Part shown: one piece after another, positions 8,101 to 16,770 of the stretch
Layout: each line of letters begins with the position of its first letter
How positions within the stretch are numbered: position 1 is the first letter of the stretch
Source of the DNA: Actinomycetota bacterium
Lineage (GTDB): Bacteria; Actinomycetota; Coriobacteriia; Anaerosomatales; Anaerosomataceae
Assembly (NCBI GenBank): GCA_009668945.1
Contig: SBEH01000003.1
Span: forward strand, 99,437-163,436
Length of the DNA stretch: 64,000 nt
Reading direction: 5' to 3'
Notes under the pieces: model-generated
Databases searched by the model: none
What the model was told of the DNA's origin: nothing
The model's input: only the letters and a program-made list of their open reading frames with translations
Position numbers and translations under genes: made by a program

Positions 8101-9443
8101 TGCCGAGAGCGCTCGCGCTGATCGACGGCGAGCACTACCCGCCCGTCGTCCGGTCCGCTCTCGCCGAGCTTCGCCGCGACTGCGACGTCGTTGCCGCGGT
8201 GTTCGTCGGCGGGACCGAGAAGGTGGACTCCGCGGTGGGTGAGGAGACCTACGGACTCCCGGTGATCGCGGCTCCTGACGCCAGTGCCGCACTGCGTGAG
8301 GCCCTCGGCGTGTTCCGCCCCGAGGTGGTCATCGACCTCTCGGACGAGCCGGTCCTTTCCCCGGCCGACCGGATGTCGCTTGCGAGTGTGGCGCTCGGAT
8401 TCGGCGTTGCGTACCGTGGAGCGGACTTCGCCTTCGATCCGCCGCTGGCCGAGTACACCACCTCCACGCCTGCCATCGCGATCATCGGGACGGGGAAGCG
8501 CGTGGGCAAGACCGCGGTCTCGGCGGATGCTGCGCGGCGGCTCAAGGCCGCAGGGCTGGACCCGGTCGTCGTCGCGATGGGCCGTGGAGGCCCGGCCGAG
8601 CCCGAGGTCATCCGCGGGGACGAGGTCGCGCTCACGACGGATGACCTCCTCGCACTCGCCCGGCGCGGAGTGCATGCGGCGTCGGACAGCTATGAGGACG
8701 CGGTGATGAGCCGGGTCGCGACCGTCGGATGCCGCAGGTGCGGGGGCGGGCTGGCAGGTGCGACCGCGATCTCCAACGTCGCCGAGGGTGCCCGGCTCGC
8801 CGACTCGCTGGGCAAGGAGATCATCATCCTCGAAGGTTCAGGCTCGGCGATCCCGCCGGTCGCGGCGGACGCAACTCTGCTCGTAGTCGGCGCGGCACAG
8901 GGCCTGCCGTACGTGAGGGACTACTTCGGGCCGTACCGGCTCGCCCGCTCCGACGCGGTCGTCATCGCGGGCGCTGAGGCGCCTCTGGTGAGCCCGGAGG
9001 AGGTCGGGGCGATCGAGGCCGCCGTTCGCGATCTCCGCGGTGACATCCCTGTGATGGCCGTGAGGTTCCGGCCACGTCCGCTGGCGGCGGTCGCCGACGC
9101 CCGCGTGTTCTTCGCGACGACGGCGCCGCCGGCGCTGCTGCCGACGCTCTCGGCGCACTTGGAGCGGCAACACGGCTGCGAAGTCGTGGGCGCAAGCCCG
9201 AACCTATCGAACCGCGCGATGCTCCGCGACGACCTGCGTGCCGCCGAGGGGCACTACGACGTCCTCCTCACCGAGCTCAAGGCGGCTGCGGTGGATGTCG
9301 TAGCCGAAGCGGGCGTTGTCGCCGGCGTGTCGACGGTGCTCTGCGACAACGAGCCGCTCACCGCAGACGGGACCGGTCTCGGTGCGCTCGCGCGGGACCT
9401 GTACGACCTAGCGTTGACGCGACACGGAATGAGGACCGCCTGA
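8100..9443 (+). CDS. Cyclic 2,3-diphosphoglycerate synthetase
   Basis: ATP-driven closure of 2,3-bisphosphoglycerate to cyclic 2,3-diphosphoglycerate, a solute and phosphate store known mainly from thermophilic methanogens. The 447-residue protein starts with the family's ALIDGEHYPPVVRSAL segment, then DLSDEPVLSP, a P-loop GTGKRVGKT (~130-138) and GRGGPAEPE. Its length is close to the archaeal enzyme (about 460). I placed the start at the ATG at 8100, with CGGGGGGA upstream; it overlaps the preceding TGA by one base. The next gene, 2-phosphoglycerate kinase, makes its substrate, and their stop and start also overlap by one base. That pairing strongly supports the function. Confidence 0.85.
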   Translation: MPRALALIDGEHYPPVVRSALAELRRDCDVVAAVFVGGTEKVDSAVGEETYGLPVIAAPDASAALREALGVFRPEVVIDLSDEPVLSPADRMSLASVALGFGVAYRGADFAFDPPLAEYTTSTPAIAIIGTGKRVGKTAVSADAARRLKAAGLDPVVVAMGRGGPAEPEVIRGDEVALTTDDLLALARRGVHAASDSYEDAVMSRVATVGCRRCGGGLAGATAISNVAEGARLADSLGKEIIILEGSGSAIPPVAADATLLVVGAAQGLPYVRDYFGPYRLARSDAVVIAGAEAPLVSPEEVGAIEAAVRDLRGDIPVMAVRFRPRPLAAVADARVFFATTAPPALLPTLSAHLERQHGCEVVGASPNLSNRAMLRDDLRAAEGHYDVLLTELKAAAVDVVAEAGVVAGVSTVLCDNEPLTADGTGLGALARDLYDLALTRHGMRTA

Positions 9444-10366
9444 TGCCGAGGAACCCCGTCGTGACCATCAAGGACCAGAAGCACGGTCTGCCGCTGAGCA
9501 AGGGCCTGCTCGCGCAGACCTTCACCGCTACCGGCCTGAGCCCCGGTCGCTCCTACGCTGCCGCACAGCGGGTGCAGGATGAACTGCTGGAAGCCGGGCG
9601 GCTTGAGGTCACCCTCGCCGAGTTGCACGACCTCGCTGCCGATGTTCTCGCCGACGTTGCCGGATCGGAGACAGCGACCCGCTACCGTCGCCTTGATGAG
9701 ATCGCGAAGCTACAGCGTCCTCTCATCATCCTGATCGGCGGAACGACCGGCGTCGGGAAGTCGACCATCGCCACCGAGGTGGCCCACAGACTCGGCATCA
9801 CGAGAATCGTGTCGACGGATAGCATTCGGGAGGTCATGCGTGGTATCTTCTCCCGGGAACTCATGCCCGCGATCTACGAGAGTTCGTTCGATGCGTGGCG
9901 CGGACTGAGGGTTCCCGTCCCCCACGGCGCAAGTCCTGTGATCGTCGGATTCCGGGAACAAGCCGCCGTTGTCGCCACCGGCATCAAGTCACTTATCGAT
10001 CGCGCGGTGGTAGAGGGCGTCAGCATGGTGCTCGAGGGCATCCACGTCGCTCCGGGGTACATCGAGCCTTCCCAGTTCGAGAACGTGTACGTCGTGCAGT
10101 TTCTGATCAGCGTGGACGATGAGGATGCGCATCGAAGCCACTTCTACATCCGCGAGGTGCAGACCGACGGGATGCGGCCGTTCGAGCGGTACCGGGCGAA
10201 CTTCGACAACATCCGGCTGCTCGGTACCTACGTCGAGGAGCTTGCCGTGGAGCATGGCATCCCGGTTGTTCACAGCCACCAGCTGGACCGCACGGTGGCC
10301 GAAGTACTGGAGCTGATCGTTGATACCGTGATACGCGCCGAAGAGGGGACCGAAGCGGGCGGGTGA
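9443..10366 (+). CDS. 2-phosphoglycerate kinase
   Basis: Phosphorylates 2-phosphoglycerate to 2,3-bisphosphoglycerate, the first committed step to cyclic 2,3-diphosphoglycerate. The 307-residue protein has an N-terminal ATP-cone-like region with the family motif LPLSKGLLAQTFTATGLSP. A kinase domain follows: LIILIGGTTGVGKSTIA (P-loop ~99-107), STDSIREVMR, and VLEGIHVAPGYI. Length and layout match the archaeal enzyme (~304 residues). It starts on the stop codon of the synthetase gene. In bacteria this pair is uncommon. Confidence 0.87.
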   Translation: MPRNPVVTIKDQKHGLPLSKGLLAQTFTATGLSPGRSYAAAQRVQDELLEAGRLEVTLAELHDLAADVLADVAGSETATRYRRLDEIAKLQRPLIILIGGTTGVGKSTIATEVAHRLGITRIVSTDSIREVMRGIFSRELMPAIYESSFDAWRGLRVPVPHGASPVIVGFREQAAVVATGIKSLIDRAVVEGVSMVLEGIHVAPGYIEPSQFENVYVVQFLISVDDEDAHRSHFYIREVQTDGMRPFERYRANFDNIRLLGTYVEELAVEHGIPVVHSHQLDRTVAEVLELIVDTVIRAEEGTEAGG

Positions 10367-10397
10367 CCGTCCGGGGGATACCGAGAGGGAGCAAGGC

Positions 10398-11060
10398 ATG
10401 AAGTTCTTTCTGGACACTGCCAACCTGGCCGAGATTCAAGAGGCGGCCTCGTGGGGCGTGCTCGCGGGTGTCACCACGAATCCGACGCTGTACGCGCGCG
10501 AGGGCGGATCGCTGGCGGACTTCCACGGCCACATCCAGCGCATATGCGAGATCTGCGACGGTCCGGTCTCGGCCGAGACGGTGAGTCTGGCGCGCGACGA
10601 GATCGTGACGGAAGCCGAGACTCTGGCAGCACTGGCGCCGAACGTGGTGGTTAAGGTGCCGGTCATGCCGGAGGGCCTTGCGGCCACCCGCACCCTCGCA
10701 GGGAAGAACATCGACGTGAACATGACGCTGTGTTTCACAGTTCCCCAGGCGCTCATGGCCGCCCGCGCGGGTGCGCGGTACGTGAGTCCGTTCATCGGCC
10801 GCTTCGACGACATCTCTGAAGATGGCCTGGAGCACCTCGGCAACATGATCGCCGCGCTCAACAACTACGACTTCGGCCACCCGGTCGAGGTCATCGCCGC
10901 GTCCGTGCGGCACAACCAGCACGTCGTGGCCGCTGCCCTCATGGGTGCCGACATCGCCACCGTGCCGTTTGGCGTGCTGCAGAAGCTCGTCAAGCACCCG
11001 CTTACCGATCGCGGCCTGGAGTCGTTCCTGGCCGACTGGGAGAAGGTGAAGAACGCGTGA
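10398..11060 (+). CDS. Transaldolase (small FSA/TalC type)
   Basis: A 220-residue class I aldolase of the short transaldolase family, acting in the non-oxidative pentose phosphate pathway or as a fructose-6-phosphate aldolase. Visible signatures are MKFFLDTANLAEI at the N-terminus, GVTTNPTL, the Schiff-base lysine near residue 86 (VVVKVPVMPEG), NMTLCFTVPQAL and YVSPFIGR. RBS GAGAGGGAG precedes the ATG. The final TGA overlaps the rho GTG (GTGA, 4 bases), so the two are translationally coupled. Sequence alone does not separate transaldolase from fructose-6-phosphate aldolase activity. Confidence 0.9.
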   Translation: MKFFLDTANLAEIQEAASWGVLAGVTTNPTLYAREGGSLADFHGHIQRICEICDGPVSAETVSLARDEIVTEAETLAALAPNVVVKVPVMPEGLAATRTLAGKNIDVNMTLCFTVPQALMAARAGARYVSPFIGRFDDISEDGLEHLGNMIAALNNYDFGHPVEVIAASVRHNQHVVAAALMGADIATVPFGVLQKLVKHPLTDRGLESFLADWEKVKNA

Positions 11061-12409
11061 GTGCACGTCCCCGCAAGCGCGGACGCCGCGGAGGCGGCGG
11101 CCCGCAGGAGGTAGTCCAGCCCTCGATAACCCGCGAGGAACTGCAGACCAAGACCGTAGCCGAGCTGCGTGCGATGGCGGCCGAGATCGAGCTCGACGTG
11201 AAGCTCCTCAAGAAGAAGGAGGAGCTCGTCGAGGCGGTCTACGACGCCAAGGTCAAGTCCGAGGGATTCGTCGACATCCTCGGCATCCTCGACGTACTGC
11301 CCGAAGGCTACGGCTTCATCCGCACGAGCGGGTACCTGCCCGGCGACAGCGACGTCTACTGCTCGATGTCGCAGATCCGTCGTGCTGATCTGCGCCGCGG
11401 CGACATGATCAAGGGGCAGGTTCGTCCGCCGAAGGAGTCCGAGAAGTACCCGGCGCTCATGCGGGTGATCTCCGTGAACGGCCACGATCCGGAAGAGGCG
11501 CGCCGCCGCAAGGTCTTCCGCGACCTCGTGCCGGTCTACCCCGACGAACGACTGCGCTTGGAGCACGGTGCCGAGCAGATCACCGCGCGGGTCATCGACC
11601 TCGTGGCGCCGATCGGCAAGGGGCAGCGCGGTCTGATCGTCTCACCGCCGAAGGCCGGCAAGACCACGGTGCTCAAGGATATCGCCGCGTCGATCAGCGC
11701 GAACAACCCTGAGGTCTACCTCATGTGCCTGCTCGTGGACGAGCGGCCCGAAGAGGTCACCGACATGGAGCGCTCGATCAAGGGCGAGGTCGTCTCCTCG
11801 ACCTTCGACATGCCCTCGGAGAACCACATCGCGGTGGCCGAACTCGTGATGGAGCGCGCCAAGCGGCTCGTCGAGGCGGGCTACGACGTAGTCATCCTGC
11901 TCGACTCGATCACCCGGCTTGCGCGTGCGTACAACCTGGCGACCCCCGCCTCCGGCCGCATCCTTTCCGGTGGTGTCGACTCCACAGCACTCTACCCGCC
12001 GAAGAAGTTCTTCGGTGCGGCACGGAACATCGAGGACGGCGGCTCACTCACGATCCTCGCTACCGCACTCGTGGACACCGGCTCGAAGATGGACGAGGTG
12101 ATCTTCGAGGAGTTCAAGGGCACCGGCAACATGGAGCTTCGCCTCGACCGCCGACTCGCCGACCGGCGCATCTTCCCGGCTATCGACGTCATCACGTCGG
12201 GCACGCGCAAGGAGGAGCTCATCCTCTCGCAGATGGAGGCGCCGTTCGTCTGGGGTCTGAGGCGAATCCTCCACGGCGTGGACTCGCCGGAGCGCGCGAT
12301 GGACATGCTGATCAAGGGGCTCAAGACCACCAAGTCGAACAACGAGTTCCTCACGAAGATGGCAAAGAGCGCGAGCGACAAACGCACCACCAACGGGATC
12401 GACCTCTAG
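11057..12409 (+). CDS. rho: Transcription termination factor Rho
   Basis: Hexameric RNA-dependent ATPase that ends transcription. The 450-residue protein has the Rho N-terminal helical domain (~30-70), the cold-shock-like primary RNA site around GYGFIRTSGYLPG (~90-105), and the ATPase core with Walker A PPKAGKTT (~197-204), LLVDERPEEVTDM, the Q-loop region and EEFKGTGNMEL. The N-terminal basic tail is short compared with the long inserts of many actinobacterial Rho proteins. The GTG start overlaps the transaldolase stop. A large inverted repeat follows the gene. Confidence 0.96.
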   Translation: MSARPRKRGRRGGGGPQEVVQPSITREELQTKTVAELRAMAAEIELDVKLLKKKEELVEAVYDAKVKSEGFVDILGILDVLPEGYGFIRTSGYLPGDSDVYCSMSQIRRADLRRGDMIKGQVRPPKESEKYPALMRVISVNGHDPEEARRRKVFRDLVPVYPDERLRLEHGAEQITARVIDLVAPIGKGQRGLIVSPPKAGKTTVLKDIAASISANNPEVYLMCLLVDERPEEVTDMERSIKGEVVSSTFDMPSENHIAVAELVMERAKRLVEAGYDVVILLDSITRLARAYNLATPASGRILSGGVDSTALYPPKKFFGAARNIEDGGSLTILATALVDTGSKMDEVIFEEFKGTGNMELRLDRRLADRRIFPAIDVITSGTRKEELILSQMEAPFVWGLRRILHGVDSPERAMDMLIKGLKTTKSNNEFLTKMAKSASDKRTTNGIDL

Positions 12410-12417
12410 CGTCCGAC

Positions 12418-12505
12418 GAGGCCGGCGGGCGTAGACCTCGCTTGCTGTCTTCGGGGCGAAGCCCGCGCCTGCGGAGGCGGCGCTCAGGTCTCGCCCGTCG
12501 GCCTC
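12418..12505 (+). terminator. Large inverted repeat between rho and rpmE (terminator or structured leader)
   Basis: The left arm 12418-12438 pairs with the right arm 12486-12505: 14 pairs (one a G-U in RNA), a one-base bulge, then six more pairs. The 47-nt inside contains a second small hairpin, CTTC-GGGGC-GAAG. The element starts 9 bp after the rho stop and runs into CTTTGC, where the rpmE promoter begins. It could terminate rho transcripts or be a stable RNA element. The run of T after the stem is short. Confidence 0.6.
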
Positions 12506-12506
12506 T

Positions 12507-12534
12507 TTGCCCGGCCTCGAACCCGTGCTATGAT
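12507..12534 (+). promoter_or_regulatory. rpmE promoter
   Basis: TTGCCC at 12507-12512 is separated by 16 bp from the extended -10 TGCTATGAT (hexamer 12529-12534). Transcription would start near 12541, giving a ~53-nt leader that contains the hairpin at 12551-12573. Confidence 0.6.
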
Positions 12535-12550
12535 TCGCGGGCTGTCACCA

Positions 12551-12573
12551 GCGGCTGGTCGGAAACCAGCTGC
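12551..12573 (+). promoter_or_regulatory. Leader hairpin upstream of rpmE
   Basis: GCGGCTGGT (12551-12559) pairs with ACCAGCTGC (12565-12573), nine pairs with one G-U and a five-base loop. It sits between the predicted start of transcription and the ribosome site GCGGAGG (12581-12587). Ribosomal-protein leaders acting by autoregulation are known for L31 genes, so an L31-binding leader is possible. That role is inference. Confidence 0.45.
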
Positions 12574-12593
12574 ATCGCAAGCGGAGGTAGAAG

Positions 12594-13064
12594 ATGCGTA
12601 CCGGTATCCACCCTGACTACGTCGAGTGCAAGGTAACCTGCTCGTGCGGTGAGACCTTCGTCACTCGCTCCACGAAGCCCGAGCTTCACGTCGAACTCTG
12701 CTCGAAGTGCCACCCGTTCTACACCGGCACGCAGAAGCTGGTCGACTCCGGCGGACGCGTGCAGCGCTTCGCCGACAAGTTCGGCAATGCCGCGGCTAAC
12801 GTTGCCAAGAAGGAAGCTGACGCTCGCGAGGCCCGCCAGAAGGCCGCCGAGGAAGCCGCTCTGTCGGCTCGCGAGGCGAAGGCCTTCAAGGACTCGACGA
12901 AGGCCGAGCGTGCTGCGAAGGTCGAGGTCGCTTCGGCGATCGAGACAGGCGAGGCCGTCGCCGATGTCGTCGAGGAGCCGGCGCCCGAAGAGACCGCCGC
13001 TGAGGCGGCAGAGGAAGTCGTCGTGGAGACGGCCGAGGAGATCGCCGAGGAGTCGGCCGAGTAG
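12594..13064 (+). CDS. rpmE: 50S ribosomal protein L31 with long acidic C-terminal tail
   Basis: Residues 1-64 are a standard zinc-binding L31: MRTGIHPDY, then cysteines at 16, 18, 36 and 39 (CSCG and [10 protein letters not shown]) and the end [11 protein letters not shown] normal L31 stops soon after (about 70-80 residues). This one continues to 156 residues with a ~92-residue tail, first Lys/Ala-rich helical ([18 protein letters not shown]), then strongly acidic (Glu/Ala/Val). The ATG has GCGGAGG upstream. The gene has its own promoter and ends before a perfect hairpin. The tail's role is unknown. Confidence 0.93.
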   Translation: MRTGIHPDYVECKVTCSCGETFVTRSTKPELHVELCSKCHPFYTGTQKLVDSGGRVQRFADKFGNAAANVAKKEADAREARQKAAEEAALSAREAKAFKDSTKAERAAKVEVASAIETGEAVADVVEEPAPEETAAEAAEEVVVETAEEIAEESAE

Positions 13065-13095
13065 TCCGCGAGCCGATGTATCGCTGGTATCATCT

Positions 13096-13125
13096 CTAGA
13101 AGGCGGGGAGCCCCCCGCCTTCTAG
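13096..13125 (+). terminator. Perfect 13-bp hairpin after rpmE
   Basis: CTAGAAGGCGGGG (13096-13108) is the exact complement of 13113-13125, with a 4-nt AGCC loop. It follows the rpmE stop by 31 bp. There is no U-tract (TGTTCTGG follows), so termination may be weak or need a factor. A -10-like TATCAT at 13088-13093 sits directly before it. Confidence 0.65.
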
Positions 13126-13147
13126 TGTTCTGGAGGCTGCACCCGAC

Positions 13148-13831
13148 GTGGACGTCAGGCTTCTCAACCACACGCCCGACCCGGAGCGCGCGATAGCGGC
13201 AGCCGCGCGGCTGTGCTACGCACCTGTGGGCGCCGCGGAGTTGCTCGAGCAGATGTCCGACCAGGCCGTCCGGCGCGTTCTCAAGACGATCATCACCTCC
13301 GGCCATACATCGGCACTCGAGCATGCGAGCTATACCTTCGCGATCGACGGGGTGAGCCGCGCGCTCACCCACCAGCTCGTGCGGCATCGGTTGGCAAGCT
13401 ACAACCAGCAGTCGCAGCGGTACGTCACCTACGAGTCCGAGCCGTCGTTCGTGGTTCCGCCGGTGATCGAGGCCGACCTCACGGCATCGGAGGCGTTCGC
13501 TTCGGCAACGCAGGCAGCCTTCGACGCCTACCGGATTCTGCTCGACGCGGGCGTGCCTGCCGAGGATGCACGCTACGTCCTCCCGAACGCGATGGAGACC
13601 AAGATCGTTGTCACAATGAACGTGCGGGAGCTGTTGCACTTCCTGGACCTGCGGTGCTGCAAGCGTGCGCAGTGGGAGATCCGCGAGCTTGCGCTCGAGA
13701 TGCTCGCGCTCGCCGAGTCCACCGCGCCGTACATCTTCCTGGATGCCGGCGCGTCGTGCCGTCGCGGCCCGTGCCGCGAGGGGAAGATGACCTGCGGCGA
13801 CCCGTACCCCAAGGCCGCGAAGCGGGAGTAG
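13148..13831 (+). CDS. thyX: Flavin-dependent thymidylate synthase
   Basis: Makes dTMP from dUMP using methylene-tetrahydrofolate, FAD and NADPH. The 227-residue protein carries the ThyX motif RHRLASYNQQSQR at ~79-91, plus HTSALEHASYTFAIDGVS before it and an RCCKRAQWEIRELA helix near 180 typical of the family. The GTG start follows CTGGAGG. The short C-terminal extension is Cys-rich (SCRRGPCREGKMTCGDPYP), as in many anaerobes. DUF1385 follows within 3 bp. Confidence 0.95.
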   Translation: MDVRLLNHTPDPERAIAAAARLCYAPVGAAELLEQMSDQAVRRVLKTIITSGHTSALEHASYTFAIDGVSRALTHQLVRHRLASYNQQSQRYVTYESEPSFVVPPVIEADLTASEAFASATQAAFDAYRILLDAGVPAEDARYVLPNAMETKIVVTMNVRELLHFLDLRCCKRAQWEIRELALEMLALAESTAPYIFLDAGASCRRGPCREGKMTCGDPYPKAAKRE

Positions 13832-13833
13832 CT

Positions 13834-14829
13834 ATGCCCGAGTCAGTCCCCGCAGCCGAATGCGCGGTGAAGCCGACCCACATAGGGGGTCAGGCTCTTC
13901 TCGAGGGCATCATGATGCGCGGCAAGTACAACTGGGCCGTCGCCGTGCGCGAGCCTTCGGGTGCCATCTACACCGAGGAGCACGATCTGCACTCGGCAAG
14001 AGAGCGCCACAAGTGGCTGAACTGGCCGGTCATCCGCGGCATGTGGGCCTTCTACGAGACCATGGTGCTCGCGGTCAAGGCCTTCGGCATCTCGGCCGAG
14101 CACTCGGGTGAGAGCGAGGAGGAGCAGCTCACAAGCAAGGAGATCGGCATCACGATGATCATCGGCGTCGCGCTGGCCGTGGGGCTGTTCATCGTGCTTC
14201 CAGCCGTCGTCACCAACTTGCTCGTGGGCAGCTCGGTGGATCGACCGTTCATCTGGAACATTGTTGACGGCGTCCTTCGCCTGGTGGCGTTCTTCGCTTA
14301 CATCTGGGCTGTGAGTCGGGTCAAGGAGATCCATCGCGTCTTCGCGTATCACGGTGCCGAGCACAAGACTATCCACGCCTACGAACGCGGGCTTCCGCTC
14401 GAGACCGACACCATCCAGCGCTACCAGACGCTGCACGTGCGGTGCGGCACCTCGTTCCTGCTCATGGTGATGGTCGTGGCGATCCTCGTGTTCTCGCTCG
14501 TCCCGGGCAAGGCCATCCTCGCCGGCTGGGGTGTGGACAGCCGGGTGCCGGTGCTGCTCTTCAACATCGCGACACGCATTCTGCTGCTGCCGCTGATCGC
14601 GGGGCTCGCGTACGAGATCACGGTGAAGTGGGCAGGTACACGTCCGGACAACCCGCTCGTGAAGGTGCTGCTCTGGCCGGGCATGCAGATGCAGCGCATC
14701 ACCACCGCCGAGCCCGACGACTCGATGGTTGAGATCGCGGTGGCGGCGATGAGTCTGGTCGTGGCGCGCGAAGAGGCGGAAAGCGTACGCTCGTGTCAGG
14801 CGCCGGAAGGAATCCTCGCGGATGCGTGA
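13834..14829 (+). CDS. DUF1385 family membrane protein (YqhQ-like)
   Basis: A 331-residue integral membrane protein. Its N-terminal signature [15 protein letters not shown] and the middle segment [18 protein letters not shown] define the DUF1385 family, usually found next to prfA in Gram-positives. About four to five membrane segments are visible (e.g. [20 protein letters not shown] and [16 protein letters not shown]). The biochemical function is unknown. I chose the ATG at 13834, three bases after the thyX stop, with AGCGGGAG upstream. Its 3' end overlaps prfA by 8 bp. Confidence 0.88.
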   Translation: MPESVPAAECAVKPTHIGGQALLEGIMMRGKYNWAVAVREPSGAIYTEEHDLHSARERHKWLNWPVIRGMWAFYETMVLAVKAFGISAEHSGESEEEQLTSKEIGITMIIGVALAVGLFIVLPAVVTNLLVGSSVDRPFIWNIVDGVLRLVAFFAYIWAVSRVKEIHRVFAYHGAEHKTIHAYERGLPLETDTIQRYQTLHVRCGTSFLLMVMVVAILVFSLVPGKAILAGWGVDSRVPVLLFNIATRILLLPLIAGLAYEITVKWAGTRPDNPLVKVLLWPGMQMQRITTAEPDDSMVEIAVAAMSLVVAREEAESVRSCQAPEGILADA

Positions 14830-15889
14830 GAAGCTGCAGTCCATCCTCTCGTCGTACGACGAGATCACCACGAGGCTCTCGGATCAGGCTGTCCTGAACG
14901 ATCAGAAAGAGTACGCGCGCCTGGCCAAGGAGCATTCCGACATGACACCGCTCGCGGGCAAGATCCGCGAGTACTTCGGCGTGCTGGACGGCATCGCCGA
15001 GGCAAAGGAGATCCTCAAGACCGAGTTCGACGCCGAGATGAAGGACCTCGCGAAAGAAGAGCTGGACGAACTCGAGGCGCGCGTGGAACCGCTCGAGGAC
15101 GAGCTCAAGGTGATGATGCTCCCCGGCGACCCGAACGACGAGAAGAACGTCATCGTCGAGATTCGCGCCGGCGCCGGCGGCGACGAGGCCGGACTCTTCG
15201 CGGGCGACCTCTACCGCATGTACACGCGCTACGCTGAGACGCAGCGCTGGAAGGTCGAGGAGATCGACTCGGCGGACAACGAGGTCGGCGGGTACAAGGA
15301 CGTCTCTTTCATGATCAAGGGCAAGGGCGTCTACTCGAAGATGAAGTTCGAGAGCGGCGTCCACCGCGTGCAGCGTGTTCCCGCTACCGAGAGCCAGGGC
15401 CGGATCCACACCTCCACCGCGACGGTCGCCGTGCTTCCGGAGGCCGAAGACGTCGAGATCGAGATCAACCAGAGCGACCTGCGAGTCGACGTCTACCGCT
15501 CGAGCGGCCCCGGCGGCCAGAGCGTGAACACCACCGACTCGGCCGTGCGCATCACGCATCTGCCCACCGGCACCGTCGCGCAGTCGCAGAACCAGAAGTC
15601 GCAGCTGCAGAACAAGGAAGCCGCCATGCGCGTGCTGCGAGCACGTCTCTACGAGGTCGAACTCGAGCGCCAGCAGGCCGAGCTTGGCGCCGCGCGCAAG
15701 AGCCAGATCGGCTCGGGCGACAGGAGCGAGAAGATCCGCACGTACAACGTCCCGCAGGACCGAATCACCGACCATCGGATCGGGCTTACGGTGCACAATC
15801 TGCCCGGGGTGCTGATGGGAGACCTCGACGCCTTGCTCGAGGGCCTGGCGGCCGCCGACCGGGCCGAGCGCCTGGCGGCGGTGGTCTAG
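14822..15889 (+). CDS. prfA: Peptide chain release factor 1
   Basis: Reads UAA and UAG stop codons and releases the peptide. The 355-residue protein has [12 protein letters not shown] (~118-129), the PAT codon-recognition tripeptide in RVPATES (~190), and the catalytic GGQ near 230 ([16 protein letters not shown]), the site methylated by PrmC, whose gene follows 2 bp later. The end [18 protein letters not shown] is typical. The ATG overlaps the upstream gene. Confidence 0.96.
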   Translation: MREKLQSILSSYDEITTRLSDQAVLNDQKEYARLAKEHSDMTPLAGKIREYFGVLDGIAEAKEILKTEFDAEMKDLAKEELDELEARVEPLEDELKVMMLPGDPNDEKNVIVEIRAGAGGDEAGLFAGDLYRMYTRYAETQRWKVEEIDSADNEVGGYKDVSFMIKGKGVYSKMKFESGVHRVQRVPATESQGRIHTSTATVAVLPEAEDVEIEINQSDLRVDVYRSSGPGGQSVNTTDSAVRITHLPTGTVAQSQNQKSQLQNKEAAMRVLRARLYEVELERQQAELGAARKSQIGSGDRSEKIRTYNVPQDRITDHRIGLTVHNLPGVLMGDLDALLEGLAAADRAERLAAVV

Positions 15890-15891
15890 CG

Positions 15892-16758
15892 GTGGCCGAG
15901 CGCGTCTGGACAGCGAAGGACGCGCTCGAGTGGACGTGCGACTTCCTGGAGCGCAAGGGCGACGAGCATCCGCGACGCTCAGCCGAGTGGCTGCTCTCTT
16001 CGGCGACTGGTCTCTCACGTGTGGAGCTCTACGCGTACCACGACCGCCCTCTCTCGACCGAGGAACGCGAGCGCTACAGAACGCTTGTCGCTAGGCGCGC
16101 CGAGGGGATGCCCCTACAGTACGTCACGGGCGAGATGCCATTCCGGCACCTCGTGCTCCGGGTCGAGCCCGGCGTCTTCATTCCGCGCCCGGAGACCGAG
16201 GTGCTTGTGGACGTGGCGCTCGAGCTCGTGGCCGAGACGGCCGAACCCCGCGTACTCGATCTGTGCACGGGCTCGGGCTGTGTTGCCGTTTCACTCGCTA
16301 GCGAACGCCCCGAAGCGTTCGTCTGGGCGGTGGAACTCGGACAGACGGCGTATGAGACCGCTTGTCGGAATGCGCTTCACGCGGGGGTCGCGGACAGGGT
16401 ACAAGTACTCCATGGAGATCTCTTCGATCCGCTGCCTGCAGATCTGCTCGCAACCTTCGACCTCATCGTGTCGAACCCCCCGTACGTGCCGAGCGCAGAG
16501 GTCCCCGAACTCCCCGCGGAGATTCTCGGATTCGAGCCTCGAGAAGCTCTCGACGGCGGCCCGGACGGCCTGGACGTGTTCCGCCGCATCATCTCCGGCG
16601 CGGGTGCCTGGATCGCACCCGGCGGCGCTCTTGCGGTCGAGCTGGACGCGGGAACCGTCGGCCGGGCGGCGGATACTCTCGGTGACAAGTGGCAAGGAGT
16701 GACGGTCCGGAAGGACCTGACAGGACGTGACAGGATCGTCTATGCAAGGGAAAGGTAG
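15892..16758 (+). CDS. prmC: Release factor glutamine methyltransferase
   Basis: SAM-dependent N5-methylation of the glutamine in the GGQ motif of release factors. The 288-residue protein has the helical N-terminal domain (~1-85) and a class I methyltransferase domain with PRPETEVLVD, the SAM loop LDLCTGSGCVAVSLA (~120-134) and the catalytic NPPY near 195. The GTG start sits 2 bp after prfA. Length matches the family. Confidence 0.95.
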   Translation: MAERVWTAKDALEWTCDFLERKGDEHPRRSAEWLLSSATGLSRVELYAYHDRPLSTEERERYRTLVARRAEGMPLQYVTGEMPFRHLVLRVEPGVFIPRPETEVLVDVALELVAETAEPRVLDLCTGSGCVAVSLASERPEAFVWAVELGQTAYETACRNALHAGVADRVQVLHGDLFDPLPADLLATFDLIVSNPPYVPSAEVPELPAEILGFEPREALDGGPDGLDVFRRIISGAGAWIAPGGALAVELDAGTVGRAADTLGDKWQGVTVRKDLTGRDRIVYARER

Positions 16759-16770
16759 GGCGATGCAGCC

